NCBI RefSeq assembly: GCF_021202945.1
Contig: NZ_JAJOYR010000001.1
Location: 992,001-1,056,000, forward strand
Direction of reading: 5' to 3'
From: Stenotrophomonas sp. SY1
Lineage (GTDB): Bacteria > Pseudomonadota > Gammaproteobacteria > Xanthomonadales > Xanthomonadaceae
Length of the DNA stretch: 64,000 nucleotides
Shown: piece by piece, positions 45,159 to 53,442 of the stretch
Numbering within the stretch: position 1 is the first letter of the stretch
Layout of the letters: every line of letters starts with the position of its first letter
Position numbers and translations under genes: made by a program
Notes under the pieces: model-generated
The model's database searches: none
The model's input: the letters and a program-made list of their open reading frames with translations, nothing else
Told to the model about the DNA's origin: nothing

Positions 45159-45938
45159 ATGGCAACGACGGTGGTCCGCACATGGCGGAGCAGGTTGCGG
45201 CACCTGGGCATGGTGTTGGGATTGGCCGCATCGAGCTGGACCTTGGCATCGGAGGCGACGCCTGGGGCTGTCTGCGAGGAACGCCCGCAGGCGCCTGATG
45301 CGGCCAAGGTCGCAGGCCACTATTACCTTTCCGGTGTGCGTGAAGTCGGCTCGGAGCTGTTGCTCAGGGCAGATGGCCGGTTCCAGTGGATGTTTGCCTA
45401 TGGCGCGATGGATTTCGTCGCCGAAGGGCGCTGGTGGCGCAATGCGGGCTGCATCGGGCTGGCGCGGGAGCAGGGCGCGCAGGTGCCATTCCAGCTGCTG
45501 CGTCGCGATGGTGATGAACAGACGCGCGCCACGTATGCGGACATGGACAAGTACCCCATGCCTGGCCAGGGTGATCGCCTGCTGGTCTACGCCTTTGAAG
45601 CGAGCCATGGCATGAGTGCCGACGGCCTGGAGGTCGCCTTGCGCTGGGCTGATGGGCAGGAGCAGACCGTGGTGGCCGAAGGCGGCGCGGCACTGTTTGA
45701 ACCACGCCCCGGCATGCCGGTGCAGGTGGGTGCACGCTGGCCACGGACGGGTATGCAGATGACCTGGATGCAGGTCGATGCCGATGCACGCTGGCCGCTG
45801 TTGATGCGTCTGGACGTTGAAGCGCTGTCCGCCGCTGGCGACTCGCCGATGCCGACCTTCCTGCGCATTGACGACGAGGCGCTGGTGCCCACCTGGCCGG
45901 GGGACGAGCGTGAGCGCGGGCGCTATGAGCGCCAGTAG
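45159..45938 (+). CDS. Exported protein of unknown function
   Basis: A 259-residue product, not recognised. A signal peptide (about 10-34, ending near TLASEA) is followed by a beta-rich domain with KVAGHYYLSGVREVGSELLL and the FxWMFxYGAMDFVAEGRW pattern, which resembles small lipocalin- or META-like barrels. Two cysteines (37 and 89) could form a disulfide. The ATG at 45159 sits behind GGAG; a GTG just before it is possible. It follows nrdR by 42 bases and may be cotranscribed. Confidence 0.6.
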   Translation: MATTVVRTWRSRLRHLGMVLGLAASSWTLASEATPGAVCEERPQAPDAAKVAGHYYLSGVREVGSELLLRADGRFQWMFAYGAMDFVAEGRWWRNAGCIGLAREQGAQVPFQLLRRDGDEQTRATYADMDKYPMPGQGDRLLVYAFEASHGMSADGLEVALRWADGQEQTVVAEGGAALFEPRPGMPVQVGARWPRTGMQMTWMQVDADARWPLLMRLDVEALSAAGDSPMPTFLRIDDEALVPTWPGDERERGRYERQ

Positions 45939-46082
45939 CGTTGGGCGGGTGGGGTGATGTCCAGCGGCATGCCGGCTCCCGGTGCTGGCGCTGCCGTTTC
46001 ATGGAGATCACGTGGCCTCGCGTTTCATGGCGTGCAGGCGGTAGATTCGCGCCCGTTTCCACCTGCGATGTCATGAATCCCG

Positions 46083-46550
46083 ATGTTGATCGTCAATCTG
46101 TTTGATCGCCCCGAGGCACTGCCGGAGCTGGCTGCCGCGCATGTGCAGGCCTTTGGCACGTTGCTGCCGGAGTGGACCGTGACCCAGGCCGAGCAGGAGC
46201 TGCGCGCACAACATCGCGATGCGATTCCCTGCACCTGGCTGGTCGAGGACGAGGACGGTTGGTTGGGGTCGGTGAGCCTGCTGCACGACGACCACGAGCA
46301 GATCCGTGGCTGGTCGCCGTGGCTGGCATCGCTGTACGTGCAGCCGCGCGCACGCGGGAAGGGCGCCGGTGCGGCGCTGGTCCGGCATTGCGTCGCGCAG
46401 GCCGCGGTGCTTGGTGTGGAGCAGCTTTACCTTTACTGCGAAGCACCGATGGTTGCTTGGTACTGCACGCTCGGCTGGCGTGAGCATACGAAGATGCAGC
46501 TCGGGCCACTGGCCATCACCGTGATGGAAATCGATACGCGGCAGAAGTGA
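46083..46550 (+). CDS. GNAT family N-acetyltransferase
   Basis: A 155-residue protein of the GNAT fold. The acetyl-CoA loop is PWLASLYVQPRARGKGAGAALV (residues about 79-100), the R-x-x-G-x-G/A motif. A strand with LYLYCEAPMVAWYCTLGWR follows. The substrate is unknown. It lies 100 bases upstream of ribD, same strand. Confidence 0.85.
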   Translation: MLIVNLFDRPEALPELAAAHVQAFGTLLPEWTVTQAEQELRAQHRDAIPCTWLVEDEDGWLGSVSLLHDDHEQIRGWSPWLASLYVQPRARGKGAGAALVRHCVAQAAVLGVEQLYLYCEAPMVAWYCTLGWREHTKMQLGPLAITVMEIDTRQK

Positions 46551-46650
46551 ATGAGTGTTGCGCGGCGAGCGCATACACTCCTTGCCGGTCGTCACTGCCG
46601 CCTGCACGGGGATGACGGCCGACATTTCGTCGTCGTACCGGAGCCGTTTC

Positions 46651-47748
46651 ATGAGTTCATTCACCGCCACCGACCATCTGCTGATGGCCCGCGCGCTGCG
46701 CCTGGCCGAGCGCGCGGCGTGGACCACCCGGCCCAATCCAATGGTCGGCTGCGTTATCGCCCGGGGAGATGAAGTGGTAGGCGAAGGCTGGCACCAGCGC
46801 GCCGGTGGGCCGCATGCCGAAGTGTTCGCGCTGCGTCAGGCCGGTACGCGCGCGCGCGGTGCCACCGCCTACGTCACGCTGGAGCCGTGCGCGCATTACG
46901 GCCGCACGCCGCCGTGTGCGTTGGCGCTGATTGAAGCCGGCGTCGCGCGGGTCGTGGCGGCGATGAGTGACCCGTTTCCGGATGTGGATGGTGGTGGCTT
47001 CGCGCTGCTGCGTCAGGCCGGCATCGAGGTGGCGGTGGGCCTGCTGGCAGACAAGGCGCGGGAACTCAATCGTGGTTTTCTTTCGCGGATCGAACGTGGC
47101 CGTCCGTTCGTGCGGGTCAAGCTGGCCGCCAGCCTGGACGGGCGCACGGCGATGGCCGGTGGCGAATCCAAGTGGATCACCGATGAGGCTGCACGTGCGG
47201 ACGTGCAGCAGTGGCGTGCGCGTGCCGGTGCCATCCTGACCGGCGCGGCGACGGTGCTGGCGGATGATCCGCTGCTGACCGCGCGCCCCGGCGATGGCGA
47301 GTTTCTGCCGCCGCTGCGGGTGGTGCTGGATGCGCGCCTGCGCACCCTGGATCAAGCCCGCGTCCGCGAAGGCGATGCGCCGACCTTGTATCTGCACGAC
47401 CCCGCAGTGCCGGCGCCGGCACTGGGCGGTGCGGAGTTCGCAGCTTGTTCGTTGCAGGCCGATGGTCGTTTCGATCTGCATGCGGTGATGGCGCTGCTGG
47501 CCGCGCGGGGCATCAATGAAGTGCATGTGGAGGCGGGTCCCACGCTGTGCGGTGCCTTGCTCAGGGCAGGGCTGGCCGATGAGTTGCTGCTGTACGTCGC
47601 GCCGTTGCTGATGGGCGATGCTGCCAGGCCGCTGCTGGCGGGCCTGGGCATCGACACGATGGCGCAGGCCGTGCCGCTGGAGGTCGTCGATGCGCGGATG
47701 CTGGGCAAGGATTTGAGGTTGCTGCTGCACCCGGCCGCGGCACGGTAG
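46651..47748 (+). CDS. ribD: Bifunctional riboflavin biosynthesis protein RibD
   Basis: A 365-residue enzyme for the second and third steps of riboflavin synthesis. The N-terminal deaminase has HAEVFALRQAG and PCAHYGRTPPC, supplying the zinc ligands. The C-terminal reductase part has VKLAASLDGRTAMAGGESKWITDEAARADVQ and the NADPH region HVEAGPTLCGALL. The ATG at 46651 gives MSSFTATDHLLMARAL, the usual start. It has its own start region, with the FMN riboswitch lying downstream of it rather than upstream. Confidence 0.96.
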   Translation: MSSFTATDHLLMARALRLAERAAWTTRPNPMVGCVIARGDEVVGEGWHQRAGGPHAEVFALRQAGTRARGATAYVTLEPCAHYGRTPPCALALIEAGVARVVAAMSDPFPDVDGGGFALLRQAGIEVAVGLLADKARELNRGFLSRIERGRPFVRVKLAASLDGRTAMAGGESKWITDEAARADVQQWRARAGAILTGAATVLADDPLLTARPGDGEFLPPLRVVLDARLRTLDQARVREGDAPTLYLHDPAVPAPALGGAEFAACSLQADGRFDLHAVMALLAARGINEVHVEAGPTLCGALLRAGLADELLLYVAPLLMGDAARPLLAGLGIDTMAQAVPLEVVDARMLGKDLRLLLHPAAAR

Positions 47749-47785
47749 CGCCGAGCCGAGCCGAGCCGAGCCGAGCCGAACTCGG
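47745..47785 (+). repeat. CCGAG pentanucleotide run in a SMAG-like palindrome
   Basis: Starts GTAG (overlapping the ribD stop codon), then five tandem CCGAG units at 47751-47775 and a final CCGAG-CCGAA-CTCGG stem-loop. It looks like a GTAG-type palindrome whose left arm has expanded, and it may end the ribD message. Confidence 0.6.
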
Positions 47786-47916
47786 CAGAACGTCTGGCCC
47801 GGGCAAATGTGGGCCGCAGGGGAATCAGAAGGGCATTCTGTGGCCTTGCTGAACCTGAACGACGTGGATGAAACAGACCGTCCAGCCGAGGGGCCGGCTA
47901 CGTGCAGCCGGGCTGC

Positions 47917-47922
47917 TACAAT
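47917..47922 (+). promoter_or_regulatory. Possible -10 box of the ribE operon
   Basis: TACAAT about 35 bases before the riboswitch aptamer. The -35 region is not recognisable. The same TACAAT appears before glyA and purL. Confidence 0.4.
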
Positions 47923-47956
47923 TCGCAAGCCAGTTCGCTGGCAACTTACAAACGTC

Positions 47957-48114
47957 TTCAGGGCGGGGTGCAACTCCCCACCGGCGGTAGGCAGGGTTCT
48001 TCCGAGGAAGCCCGGCAAGCCCGCGAGCGCCGTGGTTGGTCAAGCCAGCCACGGGTCAGCAGATCCGGTCAGATGCCGGAGCCGACGGTCATAGTCCGGA
48101 TGAAAGAAGACGGT
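47957..48114 (+). promoter_or_regulatory. FMN riboswitch (RFN element)
   Basis: All conserved segments of the RFN aptamer are present in order: CAGGGCGGGGTGCAACTCCC, ACCGGCGGTA, AGCCCGCGAGCGCC, GGTCAGCAGATCCGGT, GATGCCGGAGCCGACGGT, AGTCCGGATGAAAGAAGA. Bound FMN is expected to shut down ribE and the genes behind it. About 75 bases lie between the aptamer and the ribE start, with CGGGCCC and GGGGTCCG arms forming a possible expression-platform hairpin (48118-48138). Confidence 0.97.
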
Positions 48115-48190
48115 GTTTCGGGCCCTTTGCGGGGTCCGTGCGCCTGTTTGCCTTGCGGCGTTTTTCGCTCACTTTTCGCGGAGAACGTTA

Positions 48191-48793
48191 GTGTTTACTG
48201 GAATCATCGAAGGCGTCGGCCGTCTGGCTGCACGCGAACCCATCGGCGGCGATGTCCGCTTTACCTTCAATGTCGGCAACCTGCCGTTTGATCAGGTGCA
48301 GATGGGCGAGAGCATCGCCATCAACGGCGTCTGCCTGACCGTCATTGCATTCGACGCCACCACCTTCAAGGCGGACGCATCGACCGAAACCCTGGCCCTG
48401 ACCACGCTCGGCGAACTGGCCGAAGGCGCGGTGATCAATCTTGAACGCGCCATGCGCCCGACCGATCGCCTCGGTGGCCATCTGGTCAGCGGCCATGTCG
48501 ATGGCCTGGGCAAGGTGCTGTCCATCCATGAGGATGCGCGCGCGCTGCGCTGGCGTTTTGCCGCGCCCAAGCCGCTGCTCAAGTACATCGCCAAGAAGGG
48601 CTCGATCTGCGTGGATGGCGTCAGCCTCACCGTCAACGAGGCCGATGACGAAGGCTTCGAGGTGGCGCTGATTCCGCATACCGTCGCCAACACCGCGTTC
48701 TCCGCCACTGGCGTGGGCAGTGCGGTGAACCTGGAAATCGATCTGGTCGCCCGCTATGTCGAGCGTCTGCTGGGCCAAGGAGCCACGCCATGA
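48191..48793 (+). CDS. ribE: Riboflavin synthase alpha chain
   Basis: A 200-residue enzyme joining two 6,7-dimethyl-8-ribityllumazines into riboflavin. It has two lumazine-binding barrels, MFTGIIEGVGRL and LVSGHVDGLGKV, with internal similarity. The start is a GTG preceded by GCGGAGAAC. It is the first gene under the FMN riboswitch and overlaps ribBA by ATGA. Confidence 0.96.
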   Translation: MFTGIIEGVGRLAAREPIGGDVRFTFNVGNLPFDQVQMGESIAINGVCLTVIAFDATTFKADASTETLALTTLGELAEGAVINLERAMRPTDRLGGHLVSGHVDGLGKVLSIHEDARALRWRFAAPKPLLKYIAKKGSICVDGVSLTVNEADDEGFEVALIPHTVANTAFSATGVGSAVNLEIDLVARYVERLLGQGATP

Positions 48794-49890
48794 ATTTCGC
48801 CCCCGTTCCCGAACTGCTGGAAGAGATCCGCGCTGGCCGCATGGTCGTGATCGTCGATGACGAGGACCGCGAGAACGAAGGTGACCTGATCATGGCCGCC
48901 GAGCTGGTCAAGCCGTCGGACATCAATTTCATGGTCACCCACGGCCGTGGCCTGGTGTGCCTGCCGTTGACCCGCACGCGTGCGGCCGACCTTGGCCTGG
49001 CGCCGATGGTGCAGGCCAATACCGCGCAGTTCCAGACCAACTTCACGGTCAGCATCGAGGCTGCCGAAGGCGTCACCACCGGCATCTCCGCACACGACCG
49101 TGCACACACCATCCGCACCGCGGTGAAGCCCAACGCCAAGCCGTCGGACCTGCACCAGCCGGGCCACATCTTTCCGCTGATCGCCCAGCCGGGCGGCGTG
49201 CTGACCCGCGCTGGTCATACCGAGGCGGGCGTGGACCTGGCGATGCTGGCCGGGCTGGAACCAGCCGGCGTGCTGGTGGAAATCCTGAACCCTGACGGCA
49301 GCATGGCGCGCCGCCCGGAGCTGGAGGTGTTCGCCCGCGAGCACGGCCTGAAGATGGGCTCCATCGCCGACCTGATCGCGTACCGCCTGGCCACCGAGCA
49401 CACCGTCGAGCGCGTGGATGAGCGCGAGATCGACACCGAGTTCGGCCCGTTCCAGCTCGTCACCTACCGCGACCGCATAGCCAACGACCTGCATTTCGCG
49501 TTGGTCCGTGGCACCCCGGACAAGGACACGCCGACGCTCGTACGCGTGCAGGTGGAGAACCCGCTGGCCGACCTGCTGCATTGGCGCCGTGATGATTTCG
49601 GCGTGGCCAACACCGATGCGTTGCGCGCGATCGATGCGGCCGGTGCCGGCGTGATGGTGGTGCTGTCGGCACCGCGTGACAGCAACGCGCTGCTGGCCCG
49701 CCTGCTGCAACAACCTGCACCGGTTACGCCGGGCAAGGACAAGGATGTGGGCCAGTGGCGTCGCAACGGTGCAGGCGCGCAGATCCTGGCCGATCTGGGC
49801 CTGGGCAAGCTACGCGTGCTCGGTACCCCGCGTCGGCAGATCGGTTTGGCCGGTTATGGGCTGGAGATCGTCGAGACCGTTCAGGCTTGA
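48790..49890 (+). CDS. ribBA: 3,4-dihydroxy-2-butanone 4-phosphate synthase with degenerate RibA domain
   Basis: A 366-residue fusion. The N-terminal RibB half (1-205) is intact: VDDEDRENEGDLIMAAE with metal ligands, and QPGHIFPLIAQPGGVLTRAGHTEA. It makes the four-carbon unit from ribulose 5-phosphate. The C-terminal half aligns with GTP cyclohydrolase II (FGPFQLVTYRD...HFALVRG), but the zinc cysteines and the HSECLTGD-like motif are absent; only RVQVENPLADLLHWRRDD remains. GTP cyclohydrolase activity is therefore unlikely, and another RibA should exist elsewhere. Confidence 0.93.
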   Translation: MNFAPVPELLEEIRAGRMVVIVDDEDRENEGDLIMAAELVKPSDINFMVTHGRGLVCLPLTRTRAADLGLAPMVQANTAQFQTNFTVSIEAAEGVTTGISAHDRAHTIRTAVKPNAKPSDLHQPGHIFPLIAQPGGVLTRAGHTEAGVDLAMLAGLEPAGVLVEILNPDGSMARRPELEVFAREHGLKMGSIADLIAYRLATEHTVERVDEREIDTEFGPFQLVTYRDRIANDLHFALVRGTPDKDTPTLVRVQVENPLADLLHWRRDDFGVANTDALRAIDAAGAGVMVVLSAPRDSNALLARLLQQPAPVTPGKDKDVGQWRRNGAGAQILADLGLGKLRVLGTPRRQIGLAGYGLEIVETVQA

Positions 49891-49917
49891 AGCCGGAACG
49901 GGTGAGGGGCCGCTCAG

Positions 49918-50141
49918 GGCGCAGAGCACCCCTCCCCAACCCTCCCCTTGGCTTGCGCCAAAGGGAGGGGGTCGAAGCCCCCGCATTGGTGCGATCCGGC
50001 AGCCCTCGTGAACTGCCCCCCTGCGCTGCGCGCAAGAAACGGGGCTGAAGCCGGCATTGCTGCAATCTGACAACCCGCATGAATTACCCCCTCCCTTGCG
50101 CCGAAGGCGTAGGGGAGGGCTGGGGAGGGGTGCTCTGCGCC
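49918..50141. repeat. 224-bp element with 30-bp terminal inverted repeats between ribBA and ribH
   Basis: The ends 49918-49947 and 50112-50141 are inverted copies matching at 29 of 30 positions (GGCGCAGAGCACCCCTCCCC at the left edge). Each end flows into its own inner palindrome (CTTGGC/GCCAAAG, and GCGCC-GAA-GGCG). No coding sequence is inside. It fills most of the 337-base gap inside an otherwise tight gene string, and is either a small non-autonomous mobile element or a pair of inverted intergenic repeats. Confidence 0.7.
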
Positions 50142-50227
50142 TTCTCCCGCAGCCCAGGCACAGCCAAGCCCGCCCCGCACCGCCCGCGCACGTTAAACTT
50201 ACCCACCCCCAGGATCTCCCACACCCC

Positions 50228-50695
50228 ATGAGCCACTACGAAGGCGACCTCCGCCCGGCCGGTTCGGCCCGCTTTGCCATCATCGCCAGCCGCTGGAATG
50301 CCCGCATCACCGACGCGCTGGTGACCGGTGCCCGTCAGAGCCTGGCCAGCAATGGCATCGGCGAAGACGCCATCGACGTGGTGCGCGTGCCCGGTGCCTG
50401 GGAAATCCCGCTGGTTGCCGCCCGCCTGGCTGCTGCTGGCCAGCATGCCGCGATCCTCACCCTGGGTTGCGTGATCCGTGGTGACACCCGCCATTACGAA
50501 CACGTGGCCGACCGCTGCGCCGAAGGCCTGATGCGTGCGCAGCTGGATTTCGGCGTGCCGGTGCTCAATGGCGTGCTGGCGGTGGAGCGTGTGGAAGACG
50601 CCGAGGCCCGCGCAGGCGGCAGCCACGGCAACAAGGGTGAGGAGGCCGCACTTGCGGCCCTGGAAATGGTCAATCTTCTGGAGCAGTTGCCATGA
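50228..50695 (+). CDS. ribH: 6,7-dimethyl-8-ribityllumazine synthase
   Basis: A 155-residue lumazine synthase condensing the RibB and RibD products. It has [32 protein letters not shown] and [17 protein letters not shown] with the catalytic His, and [20 protein letters not shown]. The ATG at 50228 starts MSHYEGDLR. It overlaps nusB (ATGA). Confidence 0.97.
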   Translation: MSHYEGDLRPAGSARFAIIASRWNARITDALVTGARQSLASNGIGEDAIDVVRVPGAWEIPLVAARLAAAGQHAAILTLGCVIRGDTRHYEHVADRCAEGLMRAQLDFGVPVLNGVLAVERVEDAEARAGGSHGNKGEEAALAALEMVNLLEQLP

Positions 50696-51171
50696 ACAAC
50701 AAGAACAACGGCAAGCCTGCCGGAAAGCCCGTCCGCCGCGACGGCATTGACCCGGTGTTGCGTTCGCGCGCCCGTCGTCGTGCCCTGCAGGCGATCTATG
50801 CCTGGCAGATTTCCGGTGGCAACGCCGAATCGCTGCTGGCCCAGTTCGCCCACGAGCAGGCGCATGAAATCGCTGATCTGGCGTACTTCGAAAGTCTGCT
50901 GCGCGGCGTGCTGGACAACCGCCGTGACCTGGACGAGGCGCTGGCTCCGTTCGTGGACCGTGGCGTGGAGGAAGTGGATGCCATCGAGCGCGCAGTGCTG
51001 CGCGTGGCCGCCTACGAACTGCGCTACCGCCAGGATGTGCCGTACCGCGTGGTGATCAACGAAGCCATCGAAACCGCCAAGCGCTTTGGTTCCGAGCACG
51101 GCCATACCTACGTCAATGGCGTTCTGGACCGTGCTGCGGTTGAATGGCGCAAGACCGAATCGGGTCACTGA
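50692..51171 (+). CDS. nusB: Transcription antitermination factor NusB
   Basis: A 159-residue all-helical RNA-binding protein which, with S10, binds boxA of rRNA leaders. It has [20 protein letters not shown] and [22 protein letters not shown] followed by [25 protein letters not shown]. The order ribH-nusB-thiL is the usual one. A hydrophilic N-terminal extension of about 20 residues is variable in the family. Confidence 0.97.
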   Translation: MNNKNNGKPAGKPVRRDGIDPVLRSRARRRALQAIYAWQISGGNAESLLAQFAHEQAHEIADLAYFESLLRGVLDNRRDLDEALAPFVDRGVEEVDAIERAVLRVAAYELRYRQDVPYRVVINEAIETAKRFGSEHGHTYVNGVLDRAAVEWRKTESGH

Positions 51172-51218
51172 GCCCGGTGGGCGGCGCGGGTCGCCGCCAA
51201 CTGGATTCATCTTCACTC

Positions 51219-51257
51219 CGCCGGAGCCGGCATCATCGGCTCCGGCGTTGTTGTTTC
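51219..51257 (+). terminator. Hairpin between nusB and thiL
   Basis: A perfect 11-bp stem CGCCGGAGCCG / CGGCTCCGGCG followed by TTGTTGTTT, just before the thiL ribosome-binding site (AGGAGGG). It may attenuate rather than stop transcription. Confidence 0.65.
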
Positions 51258-51270
51258 AGGAGGGCGGAGC

Positions 51271-52251
51271 ATGAGCCTTGACGAGTTTGGCCTGATCGAG
51301 CGTATCGCCCGCCGCGCAGGTGTCCGGGGCGATGTCGCGCTGGGCATTGGTGATGACGCGGCATTGCTGCAGATGCCGGCCGGCCAGCAGTTGGTGGTCA
51401 CCGCCGATACGCTCAACGCAGGCGTGCATTTTCCTGCGGAAACGCCACCGGCTGACATTGGCTGGAAGGCGCTTGCGGTGAATCTGTCCGACCTGGCTGC
51501 AATGGGCGCGCAGCCGGCGTGGTGCACGTTGTCGCTGTCCTTGCCCGAGGCATCGCCGGCCTGGGTGGATGGTTTTGCTGAAGGTTTCTTCCAACTGGCT
51601 GACCTGCATGGCATTGCGCTGGTCGGTGGCGACACCACGCGTGGGCCGCTGTCCATTTCCATCACGGCAATGGGCCATGTCCCGGCCGGCAAGGCGCTGC
51701 GCCGCGATGGCGCGCAGGTGGGCGATGACGTCTGGGTGACCGGTGTTCCCGGCGAAGCCGGCGTGGCCCTGGCGCTGTGGCAGCAGGGGCTGCTGGATGT
51801 GAGCCGGCCGACAGACGAAGAGGCGCTGGAGCACCTGCGGCAGCGTTTGGCGCGGCCCACTCCACGTTCGGCTGCCGGGTTGGCGTTGCATGGCCTGGCC
51901 AGTGCAGCCATTGATGTTTCCGATGGCCTGCTGGCCGACCTGGGGCATATCTGCCAGCGCAGCCAGGTGGCGGCCGAAATACTGGAATCTGCCCTGCCGG
52001 CATCGGTGCAGGCCGCCGCAGTGGATCAGTCTGCATTGTTCCGGCGCATCAGGGCTACAACCGGTGATGACTACGAGTTGTGCTTCACCGCGCCGGCCGC
52101 GCTGCGCGGGCAGGTAAGTGAAAGCATGGCCTGCGTAGCAGTTCCGGCTACCCGGATTGGATATATTCGGGCCGGGAGCCAGGTTCGGCTGGTAGATGGG
52201 GAGGGGGGGGCGTCTGTAGTGCCACGGCTGGGCTTCAACCACTTCGATTAG
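51271..52251 (+). CDS. thiL: Thiamine-monophosphate kinase
   Basis: A 326-residue kinase making thiamine diphosphate from thiamine monophosphate and ATP. It has GIGDDAALL, VTADTLNAGVHF, GWKALAVNLSDLAAMGAQPAW, LVGGDTTRGPLSISITAMG and a C-terminal ATTGDDYELCFT. The start follows AGGAGGGCGG. An unusual poly-G run (52200-52208) lies near the 3' end but inside the frame. Confidence 0.96.
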   Translation: MSLDEFGLIERIARRAGVRGDVALGIGDDAALLQMPAGQQLVVTADTLNAGVHFPAETPPADIGWKALAVNLSDLAAMGAQPAWCTLSLSLPEASPAWVDGFAEGFFQLADLHGIALVGGDTTRGPLSISITAMGHVPAGKALRRDGAQVGDDVWVTGVPGEAGVALALWQQGLLDVSRPTDEEALEHLRQRLARPTPRSAAGLALHGLASAAIDVSDGLLADLGHICQRSQVAAEILESALPASVQAAAVDQSALFRRIRATTGDDYELCFTAPAALRGQVSESMACVAVPATRIGYIRAGSQVRLVDGEGGASVVPRLGFNHFD

Positions 52252-52405
52252 TGGTAATCAATTAAGAAAGCTCCGCATGGCAGGGTGGGGGTGGTCTGTT
52301 CACACCTCATCCACGTATTCATATTTATGATCCAACCGTGATCTGTGTCGCGTTTTAGTACGCGCGTTTGTATTGCGCCACGCGGCAGCAAACAGGGGGT
52401 TAGTG

Positions 52406-52840
52406 GTGGAATCGGCAACGCTGGAAAAAGTGAGGGCCAAGGCTGGGGATGCCAGCCTGCCTTCGCTGGCTGCGGACAACCCGGCGCTGGAAGCGCAGCT
52501 GGACGCGGTGATTGGGGTCAATGTAGGAATTTCCATGCTGCTGGTGTCCACCGGGGATGGTCGTGCCGTCGCTTTCCGTGCCCAGAGCAAGCTCGATCCC
52601 CGACGCCTGTCGGCAATGAGCAATTCCTTTCTCACGTTGGGCGAAACGCTTTCGCGTGAGCTGGGCCTGAGCACCGCCGATTACGTGACCATGTCTACTT
52701 CCCAAGGCAGCATGGTGCTGGTGCGCGTGGCAGGTGACCGGCCCTACACGCTGGCGGCGCTGGGCCATTCCGATGCTTCGCTTGCAATCGTGCTGTATGC
52801 GGCTCGTGACGCGGCCGCACGCATCAAATCTCTGTTGTAA
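52406..52840 (+). CDS. Roadblock/LC7 domain protein (MglB-like), first of a GTPase module
   Basis: A 144-residue protein. The core (about 30-140) is a roadblock domain of the kind that binds and activates small GTPases: GISMLLVSTGDGRAVAFR, then LSAMSNSFLTLGETLSREL, VTMSTSQGSMVLVRVAG, LAALGHSDASLAIVLYAARDAAARI. The start is a GTG at 52406, or at 52403, both behind CAGGGGG. The 150 bases upstream are AT-richer than the rest and probably hold the promoter. The module continues with a second roadblock gene, an adaptor and a GTPase, all on this strand. The cellular role is unknown. Confidence 0.82.
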   Translation: MESATLEKVRAKAGDASLPSLAADNPALEAQLDAVIGVNVGISMLLVSTGDGRAVAFRAQSKLDPRRLSAMSNSFLTLGETLSRELGLSTADYVTMSTSQGSMVLVRVAGDRPYTLAALGHSDASLAIVLYAARDAAARIKSLL

Positions 52841-53004
52841 CCACCTGCTGTAAAGCACCTGCATTACGGGTTGTCCGGGGGAGCCGGATGGCCGGCTCGG
52901 CCCGGGTCGAGTTGACCGGTTTGAGCACGCAACAGAACGGCCGGCCCTGCCTCTGGCAAGCCTGCGCATCCTGACAAGACAACAACCGTTACATGGAGAA
53001 AAAC

Positions 53005-53367
53005 ATGGCTGGAAACGTCAAGCTGGAGAAGTTGAACGAGATCGCAGGTTTCGTGGGCGCCGCGCTGGTGGACAGCGACAGCGGCATGGCGCTGGGCATG
53101 CTGGGTGGTGGCCCGGTCAATCTGGAAGTGGCCGCAGCCGGCAACACCGAAGTGGTGCGCGCCAAGCGTCGTGTTGCCGCTTCGCTGGGCCTGACCGACA
53201 GCATCGAAGACATCCTGATCACCCTGACCCGCCAGTACCACCTGATCCGTCCGCTGGAAAGCAATCCGGATCTGTTCCTGTACGTGGTGCTGGACCGTGC
53301 TCGCGCCAACCTCGCGCTGGCACGCCACGAGCTCAAGTCGTTCGAGCAGACGTTGGATTTCAAGTAA
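53005..53367 (+). CDS. Second roadblock/LC7 domain protein of the GTPase module
   Basis: A 120-residue single-domain protein with the roadblock pattern: FVGAALVDSDSGMALGMLGG, VNLEVAAAGNTEVVRAKRRVAASLG, EDILITLTRQYHLIRPL, FLYVVLDRARANLALARHEL. It is not a close copy of the first roadblock protein. The ATG at 53005 has GGAGA six bases before it; an ATG four codons earlier would lack one. A leader of 160 bases separates it from the first gene, so it may have its own start signal. Confidence 0.85.
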   Translation: MAGNVKLEKLNEIAGFVGAALVDSDSGMALGMLGGGPVNLEVAAAGNTEVVRAKRRVAASLGLTDSIEDILITLTRQYHLIRPLESNPDLFLYVVLDRARANLALARHELKSFEQTLDFK

Positions 53368-53442
53368 TCGATGTCCGTGCTGCCGCTCCGCAGGGGGCGG
53401 CAGCGCGATCGATGAGTTGCCGAGCCAGGCTTGACCGACGCA

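Noticed and set aside
52195..52210. A G-run in thiL as a phase-variable tract
   Set aside because: It lies in the last 20 codons of an essential-type gene and the frame is intact; slippage there is possible but nothing suggests selection for it.
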